64,000 nucleotides of DNA from Aulostomus chinensis. Lineage: Eukaryota > Chordata > Actinopteri > Syngnathiformes > Aulostomidae. Below, piece after piece: positions 42,326-54,893 of the stretch; position 1 is the first letter of the stretch; every line of letters begins with the position of its first letter. The notes beneath the pieces were generated by a model. That model made no database searches, was not told the origin of the DNA, and saw only the letters and a program-made list of their open reading frames with translations. The stretch is from positions 8,332,453-8,396,452 of the forward strand of contig JBBMOA010000003.1 of assembly GCA_037954235.1 (NCBI GenBank), read 5' to 3'. A program made the position numbers and the translations under genes.

Positions 42326-42707
42326 TCCATCCTTCGTCATCTTCCGCTTATTCCTTACTAGTAAGGGTCGCGGGGGGGGCTGGAGCCTATCCCAGCATCT
42401 ACGGGCGAGAGGCGGGGTACACCCTGGACAGGTCGCCAGTCCATCGCAGGGCCAACATACAGAGACGAACAACCATTCACACTCACATTCATACCTACGG
42501 TCAATTTAGAGAATCCAATTAGCCTAGTCCCCAAATTGCATGTCTTTGGACAGTGGGAGGAAGCCGGAGTACCCGGAGAGAACCCACGCAGGAACGGGGA
42601 GAACATGCAAACTCCACACAGAAAGATCCCACCCCCGAGCCAGGACTCAAACCCGGAACCTTCTTGCTGTGAGGCCACAGTGCTAACCACTGCACCACCA
42701 TGCAGCC
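42326..42707 (-). mobile_element. tRNA-headed SINE (copy J), full length
   Basis: Perfect 15-bp target duplication CTCTGCCAGAAACCA at 42311-42325 and 42708-42722. Very similar to copies E and G, suggesting recent activity of this subfamily. Confidence 0.95.
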
Positions 42708-42722
42708 CTCTGCCAGAAACCA

Positions 42723-43810
42723 ATATTTAAAATTTTGAAGCCCCACCACCTTCCTGAAGCTACTTCCTGTTTGGGAGGGGGTTCTAGAATTATTCCACCA
42801 GATTATGATTTTATCAATTTTAGAGGCCTCACAGTTCAAGTTTCAGGTCTGTATCCACTGTAGAGGCCAAATGAGAGCAAAAGAGCAACAGGGTCAAAGG
42901 GTCAACAGGCCTCATGTCTCAGCCAGGCCTCAAAGGGTTAAGTGAGCCTTTTGGAGCTTCTTTGAAAAAAGGCCTGAAACCAATCTTGTTCCAAAACAAA
43001 CATGAAGAAGGATCTTTGGAACATTTTCACATATTTAAGACCGCCTTGACTCCTTTTTATAGCAGGTGTCACTGAACAGCACAAAGCCTGCTGTTTCAGC
43101 CCATCAGGCCTCATTTCCTGATAAATTATTATTGTTTGAAACAAAGCTTAATATCAATTATTTATTTTTATTGTCATCATTTTGAACACTTGAGAAGAGA
43201 AACACAATAAAAACATTTGAAAAGGAAGGATCAAGGTGTTGTTGTACTGCAATACCTACTGAACAGCATCAGAGACATTCAGTTATTGATTGCCTGAATG
43301 ATTGATTTACCCCAGAAGAGGAACAGCTTTGTTGGAGCAGTAAAAATACATATATCGGAACGAAAAAAAATTACATTTGAAAAGAAATGACATGACATTA
43401 CCAGCACAATATATAAAGAACAGTTAGGATGAATTTAACTTACCAAATAGTTTGGATTTCTTTAATTACGTCCTTGATTAACCCAGACATAAGTGTGGTT
43501 TGTTCCACTCAATAATAAATCTGTAAATAAAGCATGAAATGATAGAACGAAAAGGCCACCTTTGAGTGAATGCGTTAGCCTATGTGACGGATGTGACGTC
43601 AGCAGACCGCGACCATTCGTTTTCATCATTGTTTATATTCTTAATGCTGATTGTTAGATCTATAATGGTGACAAATGTACTTTGTAGGTAGAATAAACAT
43701 CCAGAAATTAAATGAATTTGTTGATTGTCTCATTAATCAAAAGATAAAGTATTAAAAATATTTGGGTTTTTTTTTCCTCGGATTGAGCGATAACTTCCGG
43801 ATTTTGTCAC
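42723..43810. other. No recognisable gene
   Basis: AT-rich. A TGACGTCA palindrome (CRE-like) lies at about 43604-43611, without other promoter signs. Confidence 0.45.
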
Positions 43811-44709
43811 GGAAGAACGAGGGGCCGACTTCCCCGGAAGCAGATGTTTGTAATTCCGGGGGCACTAAAATCTATTTCATATGATTTTTATTGAACAGCT
43901 GTTGTCAACAATCACACAAACAAATACAAACAAGCGTAGCTATTTTGTATTTTGATGGTAATTCCTGGGCCAATATGTTTTATATTATTTTTATTCGTCA
44001 ACAATCACACAAATATATTATCAACTCAGATAACGACGCAATGTAACGACAAAATAAAATGACATAAAAGCCATTTAGGTTTCCGTGGTTTGAACCATAA
44101 CAACTGCAGGAAACGCAACACTGTAACGAGTCTCTTCCGAGAGGTGAAAGATTCATCGTAATAACGAACAAATCAAAGATTATACACAAGAACTGAGCAA
44201 ATATTATGAAAATAAAATGTATATTTCTTGCCAGAAATGTCCTTAAAATGCTTTTTTAAATCAAACCTATGTTGAAATGACGCTAATCCGTAATGGCGTC
44301 CTTAGCAACCACCATAGCAACAGCAGAAAACGTGACACTGTAATGACTCTCTTCCAAGAGGTGAAAGATTCATTGTAATAACGTACAAAACAAAGACTAT
44401 ACAAAAAAACTGAGTGAAGCATATGAAAACAAAATGCATATTTCTCGCTAGAAATGTCATCAGAATGTTTTATAAAATCAAAAATAACTTGGAATAAGGC
44501 ACTTTCCTCCGAAAATGACAGGAGCGGCCGCCATGTTTTTGTTTGGAGAGACCCGCATGAAAGAGTCACATGACCAACCAGCATTCCAACAGAAAAGAAA
44601 AGGGGAAAAAAACGTACCAATTTTAAGATTTTTAAGGCCTTTATTGTAAAACTGATACGTTTTGACGTGTGTACAAACGTAGCCTTTTTATGTTTTGACA
44701 TGAGACTGT
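43811..44709. repeat. Unclassified dispersed repeat, copy 2, bordering the satellite
   Basis: Second copy of the 24272-24969 repeat, same orientation. It is longer because an internal stretch (CTCTTCC.AGAGGTGAAAGA through ATGCATATTTCTxGC) is present twice, at about 44129-44240 and 44340-44470. It ends within a few bases of the first satellite monomer. Confidence 0.9.
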
Positions 44710-44716
44710 ACTGCCC

Positions 44717-46274
44717 ACTCTCGCTGAGAAAACGCTATTTGTGACCTCTGATCCAAAACACTTTTCTTAAAAGTGAGTTTTCAGTCAAGTTTCAATCTGA
44801 AAGCATAGAAAGATGCAAAAACTTGAAGTTACAGGTGGATTTCAGTCAGTTTTCCTCAAAATACAGGAGTTAAGCATGAAATCTTCATTTTGGCCTTCTC
44901 TCGCTGAGAAACCGCGATTTGTGACCTGTGACCCAACACAGCCATAACTTTTCTTAAAAGTGAGTTTTCAGTCAAGTTTCAACCTGAAAGCATAGAAAGA
45001 TGCAAAAACTTGAAGTTACAGGTGGATTTCAGTCAGTTTTCCTCAAAATACAGGAGTTATGCATGAAGTCTTTATTTTGGCCTTCTCTCGCTGAGAAAAA
45101 GCTATTGATGACTTGTGACCCAAAACAACCATACTTTTTCTTAAAAGGGAGTTTTCAGTCAAGTTTCAACATGAAAGCATAGAAGGACACATAAACTTGA
45201 AATTTCAAGGTGGATTTCAGTCAGTTTTCCTCAACATAAAGAAGTTCTGTATGAAGTCTTTATTTTGGCCTTCTCTTGCTGAGAAAAATCTATTTGTGAC
45301 CTCTGATCCAAAACAGCAATAACTTTTGTTCCAAGTGAGTTTTAAGTGAAGTTTCATTCTGAAAGCAGAGAAAGATGCATATACTTGAAGTTACAGGTGG
45401 ATTTCAGTAAGTTATCCTCAAAAGGTAGGAGTTCTGCATGAAGTGTTCATTTTGCCCTTCTCTCGTTGTCAAAATGTTATGAGTGACTTGCGGTCTAAAA
45501 GAGCCATAAATTTTGATCAAAGTAAGTTTTCAGTCAAGTTTCATCTGAAAGCATAGAAAGATGCATCAACTTGAAGTTAAAGCTGGATTTCAGTCAGTTT
45601 TCCTAAAAATACAGGAGTTATGCATGTAGTGTTCATTTTGGCCTTCTCTTGTTGAGAAACTGCGATTTGTGACCTATGAACCAAAACAGCCATAACTTTT
45701 CTTAAAAGTGAGTTTTTAGTCAAGTTTCAACCTGAAAGAAAAGAAAGATGCTTAAACCTGAAGTTACAGATGGATTTCACTCAGTTTTCATGAATATACA
45801 GGCGTTCTGCATGAAGTGTTCATTTTTGCCTTCTTTCACTGAGAAAACGCTATATGTGACCTATGATAAAAAAAAGCCATAACTTTTTTTCAAAGTGACT
45901 TTTAAGGAAAATTTCAACCTGAAATCATAAAAAGATGCATAAACATGAAGTTACAGGATGATTTCAGTCAGTTTTGAACAAAATTAAAGAATTATGCATG
46001 ACCTGTTCACTTCGGCCTTCTCTCGCTGACAAAATGCTGTGAGTCACCTGTGATCAAAAAAGCTGTAACATTTGTTCAAAGTGAGTATTCAGTGAAGTTT
46101 TAACATGAAAACATACAAATATGCATAAACTTGAAGTAAAAGGTGAATTTTAGTAAGTTTTTTTGAAAGTATAGGAGTTATGCATGAAGTCTTTATTTTT
46201 TCCTTCTCTCGCTGAGAAAACGGTATTTGTGACCTGTGATCCAGAACAGCCATAACTTTTGTTCAAAGTGAGTG
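44717..46274 (+). repeat. 187-bp satellite array, segment A (forward polarity)
   Basis: About eight monomers of 5'-GAGAAAACGCTATTTGTGAC, CAGCCATAACTTTTGTTCAA, GAAAGCATAGAAAGATGCAT, AACTTGAAGTTACAGGTGGA, TTTCAGT and so on. The most diverged of the three segments, with point changes and small indels in every monomer. No credible ORF. Confidence 0.95.
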
Positions 46275-46276
46275 TT

Positions 46277-46308
46277 CATGCGGGCCTCTCAAAACAAAAA
46301 ACATGGCG
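46277..46308 (-). repeat. Inversion junction carrying a 32-bp piece of the dispersed repeat
   Basis: CATGCGGGCCTCTC, AAAACAAAAAACATGGCG is the reverse complement (one base shorter) of CGCCATGTTTT to CCCGCATG in both dispersed-repeat copies (24797-24830 and 44530-44560). Satellite polarity is forward before it and reverse after it. Confidence 0.9.
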
Positions 46309-47674
46309 AAATCCAGCTGTAACTTCAAATTTATGCATCTTTCTATGCTTTCAGGATGAAACTTCACTGAAACTCACTCCGAACAAAAGTTATGGCTGTT
46401 TTGGATCAAAGGTCACGAATAATTTTTTCTCAGTGAGAGAAGGCAAAAATGAACACTTCATGCATATTTCACATATTTTGAGGAAAACTCAGTGAAATCC
46501 ACCTGTAACTTCAAGTTGATGCATCTTTCTGTGCTTTCAGGTTGAAACTTGACTGAAAACTCACTTTGAACATAAGTTTTGGCTGTTTTGTATCACAGGT
46601 CGCAAATATCGTTTTCACAGCAAGAGAAGGCCAAAATTAACACTTAATGCATATCTCCTGTATTTTGAGGAAAAGTCACTAAAATCTACCTGTAACTTCA
46701 AGTTTATGCATCTTTCTATGCTTTCAGGTTGAAACTTGACTGAAAACTCACTTTGAACAAAAGTTTAGGCTGTTTTTTATCACAGGTCACAGACGGCGTT
46801 TTATCAGTGAGAGGAGGCTAAAATGAAGACTTCATGCATAAATTCTGTATTTTAAGGAAACTGAGTGAAATCCAACTATAACTTTAAGTTTATGCATCTT
46901 TCTATGCTTTCAGGTTGAAACTTGACTGAAAACTCACTTTAAACAAAAGTTATGGCTGTTTTGTATCACAGGTCACAGACGGCGTTTTATCAGTGAGAGG
47001 AGGCAAAAATGAACACTTCATGCATAACTCCTGTATTTTGAGGAAAACTGAGTGAAATTCACCTGAAACTTGAAGTTTATGCATCTTTCTATGCTTTCAG
47101 GTTGTACTGTGACTGAAAACTCACTTTGAAAAGAAGTTATGGCTGTTTTTTATCACAGGTCAAAAATAGCGTTTTCTCAGCGAGAGAAGGCCAAAATAAA
47201 CACTTCATGCATAACTCCTGTATTTTGAGGAACACAGAGTGAAATCCACCTTTAACTTCAAGTTTATGCATCTTTCTATGCTTTCAGGTTGAAACTTGAC
47301 TGAAAACTCACTTTGAACAAAAGCGATGGCTGTTTTTTATCACATGTCCCAAATAGCGTTTTCTCAGGAAGAGAAGGCCAAAATGAACACTTCATGCATA
47401 ACTCCTGTATTTTGAGGAAAACTCAGTGAAATCTATTTGTAACTTCAAGTTTATGCATCTTTCTATGCTTTCAGTTTGAAACTTGACTGAAAACTCACTT
47501 TGAACCAAAGTGATGGCTGTTTTGTATCACATGTCACAGACTGCGTTTTATCAGTGAGAGGAGGCCAAAATGAACACTTCATGCAAAACTCCTGTATTTT
47601 GAGGAAAACTGAGTGAAATCCACCTGTAAATTCAAGTTTATGCATCTTTCTATGCTTTCAGGTTCAAACTTGAA

Positions 47675-50600
47675 TGAAAACTCACTTTGAACAAAAGTTA
47701 CGGCTGTTTTGTTTCAAATGTAACAAATAACTTTTTCTCAGCGAGAGAAGGCCAAAATGAACACTTCATGCATAACTCCTTTATTTTTAGGAAAACTGGG
47801 TGAAATCCCCCTGTAAATTCAAGTTGATGCATCTTTCTATGCTTTCAGGTTGAAACTTGACTGAAAACTCACTTTGAAAAAAAGTTACGGCTGTTTTGTT
47901 TCAAATGTACCAAAAAGCGTTTTCTCAGCGAGAGAAGGCCAAAATGAACACTTCATGCATAACTCCTGTATTTTGAGGAAAACTGAGTGAAATTCACCTG
48001 AAACTTGAAGTTTATGCATCTTTCTATGCTTTCAGGTTGAACTGTGACTGAAAACTCACTTTGAAAAAAAGTTATGGCTGTTTTTTATCACAGGTCACAA
48101 ATAGCATTTTCTCAGCAAGAGAAGGCCAAAATAAACACTTCATGCATAACTCCTGTATTTTTAGGAAAACTGAGTGAAATCCACCTGTAACTTCAAGTTT
48201 ATGCATCTTTCTATGCTTTCAGGTTGAAACTTGACTAAAAACTCACTTTCAACAAAAGTTCCGGCTGTTTTGTATTAAATGTACCAAATAGCGTTTTCTC
48301 AGCGATAGAAGGCCAAAATGAACACTTCATGCATAACTCCGGTATTTTGAGGAACACTGAGTGAAATCCACCTGTAACTTCAAGTTTATGCATCCCTCTA
48401 TGCTTTCAGGTTCAAACTTGAAAGAAAACTCACTTTGCACAAAAGTTATGGCTGTTTTGTTTCAAATGTACCAAATAACTTTTTCTCAGCGAGAGAAGGC
48501 CAAAATGAACACTTCAAGCATAACTCCTTTATTTTTAGGAAAACTGGGTGAAATTCACCTGAAACTTGAAGTTTATGCATCTTTCTATGCTTTCAGGTTG
48601 AACTGTGACTGAAAACTGACTTTGAAAAAAAGTTATGGCTGTTTTTTTCCAAGATCACAGAATGCGTTTTATCAGTGAGAGGAGGGAAAAATGAACACTT
48701 CATGCATAATTCCTGTATTTTGAGAAAAACTGAGTGAAATCCACCTGTAACTTCACGTTTATGCATCTTTCTATGCTTTCAGGTTGAAACTTGACTGAAA
48801 ACTCACTTTGAACAAAAGTGATGGCTGTTTTGTATCACAGGTAGCAAATATCGTTTTCACAGCAAGAGAAGGCCAAAATTAACACTTAATGCATATCTCC
48901 TGTATTTTGAGGAAAACTCAGTGAAATCCATTCGTAACTTCAAGTTTATGCATCTTTCTATGCTTTCAGTTTGAAACTTGAATGAAAACTCACTTTGAAC
49001 AAAAGTGATAGCTGTTTTGTATCACATGTCCCAAATAGCATTTTCTCAGCGAGAGAAGGCCAAAATGAACACTTCATGCATAACTCCTGTATTTTGAGGA
49101 AAACTCACTGAAATCCACCTGTAACTTCAAGTTTATGCATCTTTCTATGCTTTCAGGTTGAAACTTGACTGAAAACTCACTTTGAACAAAAGTGATGGCT
49201 GTTTTGTATCACGTCCCAAATAGCGTTTTCTCAGGAAGAGAAGGCCAAAATGAACACTTCATGCATAACTCCTGTATTTTGAGAAAAACTGAGTTAAATC
49301 CACCTGTAACTTGAAGTTTCTGCATCTTTCTATGCTTTCAGGTTGAAACTTGACTGAAAACTCACTTTGAACATAAGTTTTGGCTGTTTTGTATCACAGG
49401 TCGCAAATATCGTTTTCACAGCAAGAGAAGGCCAAAATTAACACTTAATGCATATCTCCTGTATTTTGAGGAAAAGTCACTAAAATCCACCTGTAACTTG
49501 AAGTTTATGCATCTTTCTATGCTTTCAGGTTGAAACTTCACTGAAAACTCACTTTGAAAAAAAGTTACAGCTGTTTTGTTTTAAATGTACCATAAAAGCG
49601 TTTTCTCAGCGATAGAAGGCCAAAATGAACACTTCATGCATAACTCCTGTATTTTGAGGAAAACTCACTGAAATCCACCTGTAACTTGAAGTTTATGCAT
49701 CTTTCTATGCTTTCAGGTTGAAACTTGACTTAAAACTCACTTTGAACATAAGTTTTGGCTGTTTTGTATCACAGGTCGCAAATATCGTTTTCACAGCGAG
49801 AGAAGACCAAAATGAACACTTCATGCATAACTCTTGTATTTTGAGGAAAACTGAGTGAAATCCATTCGTAACTTCAAGTCTATGCATCTTTCTATGCTTT
49901 CAGGTTGAAACTAGACTGAAAACTCACTTTGAAAAAAAGTTATGGCTGTTTTGTATCACAGGTCACAGACTGCGTTTTATCAGTGAGAGGATGCAAAAAT
50001 GAACACTTCATGCAAAACTCCTTTATTTTGAGGAAAACCGAGTGAAATCCACCTGTAAATTCAAGTTTATGCATCTTTCTATGCTTTCAGGTTCAAACTT
50101 GAATGAAAACTCACTTTGAACAAAAGTTACGGCTGTTTTGTTTCAAATGTACCAAATAACTTTTTCTCAGCGAGAGAAGGCCAAAATGAACACTTCAAGC
50201 ATAACTCCTTTATTTTTAGGAAAACTGGGTGAAATTCACCTGAAACTTGAAGTTTATGCATCTTTCTATGCTTTCAGGTTGAACTGTGACTGAAAACTGA
50301 CTTTGAAAAAAAGTTATGGCTGTTTTTTTCCAAGATCACAGAATGCGTTTTATCAGTGAGAGGAGGGAAAAATGAACACTTCATGCATAATTCCTTTATT
50401 TTGAGAAAAACTGAGTGAAATCCACCTGTAACTTCAAGTTTATGCATCTTTCTATGCTTTCAGGTTGAAACTTGACTGAAAACTCACTTTGAACAAAAGT
50501 TACGGCTGTTTTGTTTCAAATGTAACAAATAACTTTTTCTCAGCGAGAGAAGGCCAAAATGAACACTTCATGCATAACTCCTTTATTTTTAGGAAAACTG

Positions 50601-53278
50601 GGTGAAATCCCCCTGTAAATTCAAGTTGATGCATCTTTCTATGCTTTCAGGTTGAAACTTGACTGAAAACTCACTTTGAAAAAAAGTTACGGCTGTTTTG
50701 TTTCAAATGTACCAAAAAGCGTTTTCTCAGCGAGAGAAGGCCAAAATGAACACTTCATGCATAACTCCTGTATTTTGAGGAAAACTGAGTGAAATTCACC
50801 TGAAACTTGAAGTTTATGCATCTTTCTATGCTTTCAGGTTGAACTGTGACTGAAAACTCACTTTGAAAAAAAGTTATGGCTGTTTTTTATCACAGGTCAC
50901 AAATAGCATTTTCTCAGCAAGAGAAGGCCAAAATAAACACTTCATGCATAACTCCTGTATTTTTAGGAAAACTGAGTGAAATCCACCTGTAACTTCAAGT
51001 TTATGCATCTTTCTATGCTTTCAGGTTGAAACTTGACTAAAAACTCACTTTCAACAAAAGTTCCGGCTGTTTTGTATTAAATGTACCAAATAGCGTTTTC
51101 TCAGCGATAGAAGGCCAAAATGAACACTTCATGCATAACTCCGGTATTTTGAGGAACACTGAGTGAAATCCACCTGTAACTTCAAGTTTATGCATCCCTC
51201 TATGCTTTCAGGTTCAAACTTGAAAGAAAACTCACTTTGCACAAAAGTTATGGCTGTTTTGTTTCAAATGTACCAAATAACTTTTTCTCAGCGAGAGAAG
51301 GCCAAAATGAACACTTCAAGCATAACTCCTTTATTTTTAGGAAAACTGGGTGAAATTCACCTGAAACTTGAAGTTTATGCATCTTTCTATGCTTTCAGGT
51401 TGAACTGTGACTGAAAACTGACTTTGAAAAAAAGTTATGGCTGTTTTTTTCCAAGATCACAGAATGCGTTTTATCAGTGAGAGGAGGGAAAAATGAACAC
51501 TTCATGCATAATTCCTGTATTTTGAGAAAAACTGAGTGAAATCCACCTGTAACTTCACGTTTATGCATCTTTCTATGCTTTCAGGTTGAAACTTGACTGA
51601 AAACTCACTTTGAACAAAAGTGATGGCTGTTTTGTATCACAGGTAGCAAATATCGTTTTCACAGCAAGAGAAGGCCAAAATTAACACTTAATGCATATCT
51701 CCTGTATTTTGAGGAAAACTCAGTGAAATCCATTCGTAACTTCAAGTTTATGCATCTTTCTATGCTTTCAGTTTGAAACTTGAATGAAAACTCACTTTGA
51801 ACAAAAGTGATAGCTGTTTTGTATCACATGTCCCAAATAGCATTTTCTCAGCGAGAGAAGGCCAAAATGAACACTTCATGCATAACTCCTGTATTTTGAG
51901 GAAAACTCACTGAAATCCACCTGTAACTTCAAGTTTATGCATCTTTCTATGCTTTCAGGTTGAAACTTGACTGAAAACTCACTTTGAACAAAAGTGATGG
52001 CTGTTTTGTATCACGTCCCAAATAGCGTTTTCTCAGGAAGAGAAGGCCAAAATGAACACTTCATGCATAACTCCTGTATTTTGAGAAAAACTGAGTTAAA
52101 TCCACCTGTAACTTGAAGTTTCTGCATCTTTCTATGCTTTCAGGTTGAAACTTGACTGAAAACTCACTTTGAACATAAGTTTTGGCTGTTTTGTATCACA
52201 GGTCGCAAATATCGTTTTCACAGCAAGAGAAGGCCAAAATTAACACTTAATGCATATCTCCTGTATTTTGAGGAAAAGTCACTAAAATCCACCTGTAACT
52301 TGAAGTTTATGCATCTTTCTATGCTTTCAGGTTGAAACTTCACTGAAAACTCACTTTGAAAAAAAGTTACAGCTGTTTTGTTTTAAATGTACCATAAAAG
52401 CGTTTTCTCAGCGATAGAAGGCCAAAATGAACACTTCATGCATAACTCCTGTATTTTGAGGAAAACTCACTGAAATCCACCTGTAACTTGAAGTTTATGC
52501 ATCTTTCTATGCTTTCAGGTTGAAACTTGACTTAAAACTCACTTTGAACATAAGTTTTGGCTGTTTTGTATCACAGGTCGCAAATATCGTTTTCACAGCG
52601 AGAGAAGACCAAAATGAACACTTCATGCATAACTCTTGTATTTTGAGGAAAACTGAGTGAAATCCATTCGTAACTTCAAGTCTATGCATCTTTCTATGCT
52701 TTCAGGTTGAAACTAGACTGAAAACTCACTTTGAAAAAAAGTTATGGCTGTTTTGTATCACAGGTCACAGACTGCGTTTTATCAGTGAGAGGATGCAAAA
52801 ATGAACACTTCATGCATAACTCCTTTATTTTGAGGAAAACCGAGTGAAATCCACCTGTAAATTCAAGTTTATGCATCTTTCTATGCTTTCAGGTTCAAAC
52901 TTGAATGAAAACTCACTTTGAACAAAAGTTACGGCTGTTTTGTTTCAAATGTACCAAATAACTTTTTCTCAGCGAGAGAAGGCCAAAATGAACACTTCAA
53001 GCATAACTCCTTTATTTTTAGGAAAACTGGGTGAAATTCACCTGAAACTTGAAGTTTATGCATATTTCTATGCTTTCAGGTTGAACTGTGACTGAAAACT
53101 GACTTTGAAAAAAAGTTATGGCTGTTTTTTTCCAAGATCACAGAATGCGTTTTATCAGTGAGAGGAGGGAAAAATGAACACTTCATGCATAATTCCTTTA
53201 TTTTGAGAAAAACTGAGTGAAATCCACCTGTAACTTCAAGTTTATGCATCTTTCTATGCTTTCAGGTTGAAATTTGAC
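47675..53278. repeat. 2802-bp higher-order satellite unit, two tandem copies
   Basis: 47675-50476 and 50477-53278 are nearly identical with a constant offset of 2802 bp (15 monomers of 186.8). Only a few differences were seen (e.g. AAACTCC at 50014 versus TAACTCC at 52816; CATCTTT at 50258 versus CATATTT at 53060). Inside each copy a block recurs 1680 bp (9 monomers) apart, e.g. the variant with TTTTTTTCCAAGATCACAG near 48647 and 50327. Confidence 0.92.
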
Positions 53279-53736
53279 TGAAAACTCACTTTTAAAAAAA
53301 GTTATGGCATTTTTGTATCACAGGTCAAAGACTGCGTTTTATCAGTGAGAGGAGGCCAAAATGAACACTTAATGCATAACTCCTGTGTTTTGAGTAAAAC
53401 TCACTGAAATCCACCTGTAACTTCAAGTTTATGCATCTTTCTATGCTTTCAGGTTGAAACTTGACTGAAAACTCACTTTTAAAAAAAGTTATGGCATTTT
53501 TGTATCACAGGTCACAAATAGCGTTTTCTCAGCGAGGGAAGGCCAAAATGAACACTTCATGCATAACTCCTGTATTTTGAAGAAAACTCACTGAAATCAA
53601 CCTGTAACTTCAAGTTTATGCATCTTTCTATGCTTTCAGGGTGAAACTTGAATGAAAACTCACTTTGAACAAAAGTTATGGCATTTTTGTATCACAGGTC
53701 ACAAATAGTGTTTTCTCAGCGAGAGAAGGCCAAAAT

Positions 53737-54272
53737 GGCAGCTGAAGGTCGACCTAGGGAGACAGCTCAAGTTCCCGGAGAACATTGCAGTGACCACACT
53801 CAGGCCTGACATGGTCCTAGTGTCAGAGTCAACAAGACAGGTGGTCCTGCTGGAGTTGACTGTCCCCTGGGAAGACCGAATGGAGGAGGCCTTTGAGAGG
53901 AAGAGGGCCAAGTACGAGGAGCTGGCAGGTGAATGCCGAAGCAAGGGATGGAGGACCCAATGCAACCCCATCGAGGTCGGTTGCAGAGGATTTGCCGGCC
54001 AGTCTCTCAGCAGGGCACTCAAGATGCTGGGAATGAAGGGACTGCAGCACAGAAAAGCCATCAAGAACATCTCCGACGCAGCAGAGAAGGCGTCCAGATG
54101 GCTGTGGATCAAGCGGGGCGATCCGTGGACCACAAAAGCTACCAAGACATAAGCCGGGACTTGATCACCCCGGCTGGGTCGCCTAGGCGAGGGTGTCTGT
54201 TGTGAGACACGAAACACCCCGTGACCCCAGGATACAACACTGATGATGTGTCTAGGTTGCACCAGAAGGTGA
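53737..54272 (+). mobile_element. 5'-truncated LINE inserted in the satellite
   Basis: A GC-richer block with no satellite similarity, flanked on both sides by segment B monomers. It holds the end of a LINE ORF plus about 120 bp of 3' UTR ending GATGTGTCTAGGTTGCACCA. The satellite resumes at a different monomer position than it left, so target DNA was deleted or rearranged; no target duplication is evident. Confidence 0.8.
53738..54152 (+). pseudogene. LINE ORF C-terminus with restriction-endonuclease-like motif
   Basis: An open frame of about 137 residues to TAA at 54150. It starts VDLGRQLKFPENIAVTTLRP then DMVLVSES, then VVLLELTVPWEDRMEEAFER, GWRTQCNPIEVGCRGFAGQS and ends near ASRWLWIKRGDPW. 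The RPD then about 12 residues then ELTVPWE pattern resembles a PD-(D/E)XK-type nuclease core, as known at the C-terminus of R2/R4-group LINEs. The whole segment is familiar as a multicopy RT-associated C-terminus, but the clade is not assigned. No upstream RT is present, so it is a dead 5'-truncated copy. Confidence 0.65.
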
Positions 54273-54893
54273 AAATTAGAACTGAAAAAAAGTTATGGCT
54301 GTTTTGTATCACAGGTCCAAAATAGCGTTATCTCAGCGAGAGAAGGCCAAAATGAACACTTCATGCATAACTCATTTATTTTGAGGAAAACTGAGTGAAA
54401 TCCAACTGTAACTTCAAGTGTATGCATCTTTCTATGCTTTCAGTTTGAAACTTGACTGAAAACTCACTTTCAACAAAAGTTCTGGCTATTTTGTATCAAA
54501 TGTACCAAATAGCGTTTTCTCTGCGAGAGAAGGCCAAAATGAACACTTCATGCATAACTCCTGTATTTTTAGGAAAACTGAGTGAAATCCACCTATAAAT
54601 TCAAGTTGATGCATCTTTCTATGCTTTCAGGTTGAAACTTGAATGAAAACTCACTTTGAAAAAAAGTGATGGCTGTTTTGTATCACATGTCCCAAATAGC
54701 GTTTTCTCAGCAAGAGAAGGCCAAAATGAACACTTCATGCATAACTCCTGTATTTTGAGGAAAACTGAATAAAATCCACCTGTAAATTCAAGTTTTCGCA
54801 TCTTTCCATGCTTTCAGTTTGAAACTTGACTGAAAACTCACTTTGAACGAAAGTTATGGCTGTTTTGTATCACAGAAATCAAACAAAGCACAG

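Larger units (their letters stand above)
46309..54876 (-). repeat. 187-bp satellite array, segment B (reverse polarity)
   Basis: About 43 monomers reading as the complement of segment A (ATGCATCTTTCTATGCTTTC, TTTTCTCAGCGAGAGAAGGC). It contains the 2802-bp higher-order duplication (47675-53278) and one LINE insertion (53737-54272). Confidence 0.95.

Noticed and set aside
44267..44701. 144-residue hydrophobic minus-strand ORF in the dispersed repeat
   Set aside because: The corresponding frame in copy 1 (24755-24985) is much shorter and shifted, so coding is not conserved between the copies.
48361..48612. ORF of 83 residues, repeated exactly at 51163-51414
   Set aside because: It is satellite DNA read in one frame. 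The repetition comes from the 2802-bp higher-order duplication, and other monomers do not keep the frame.
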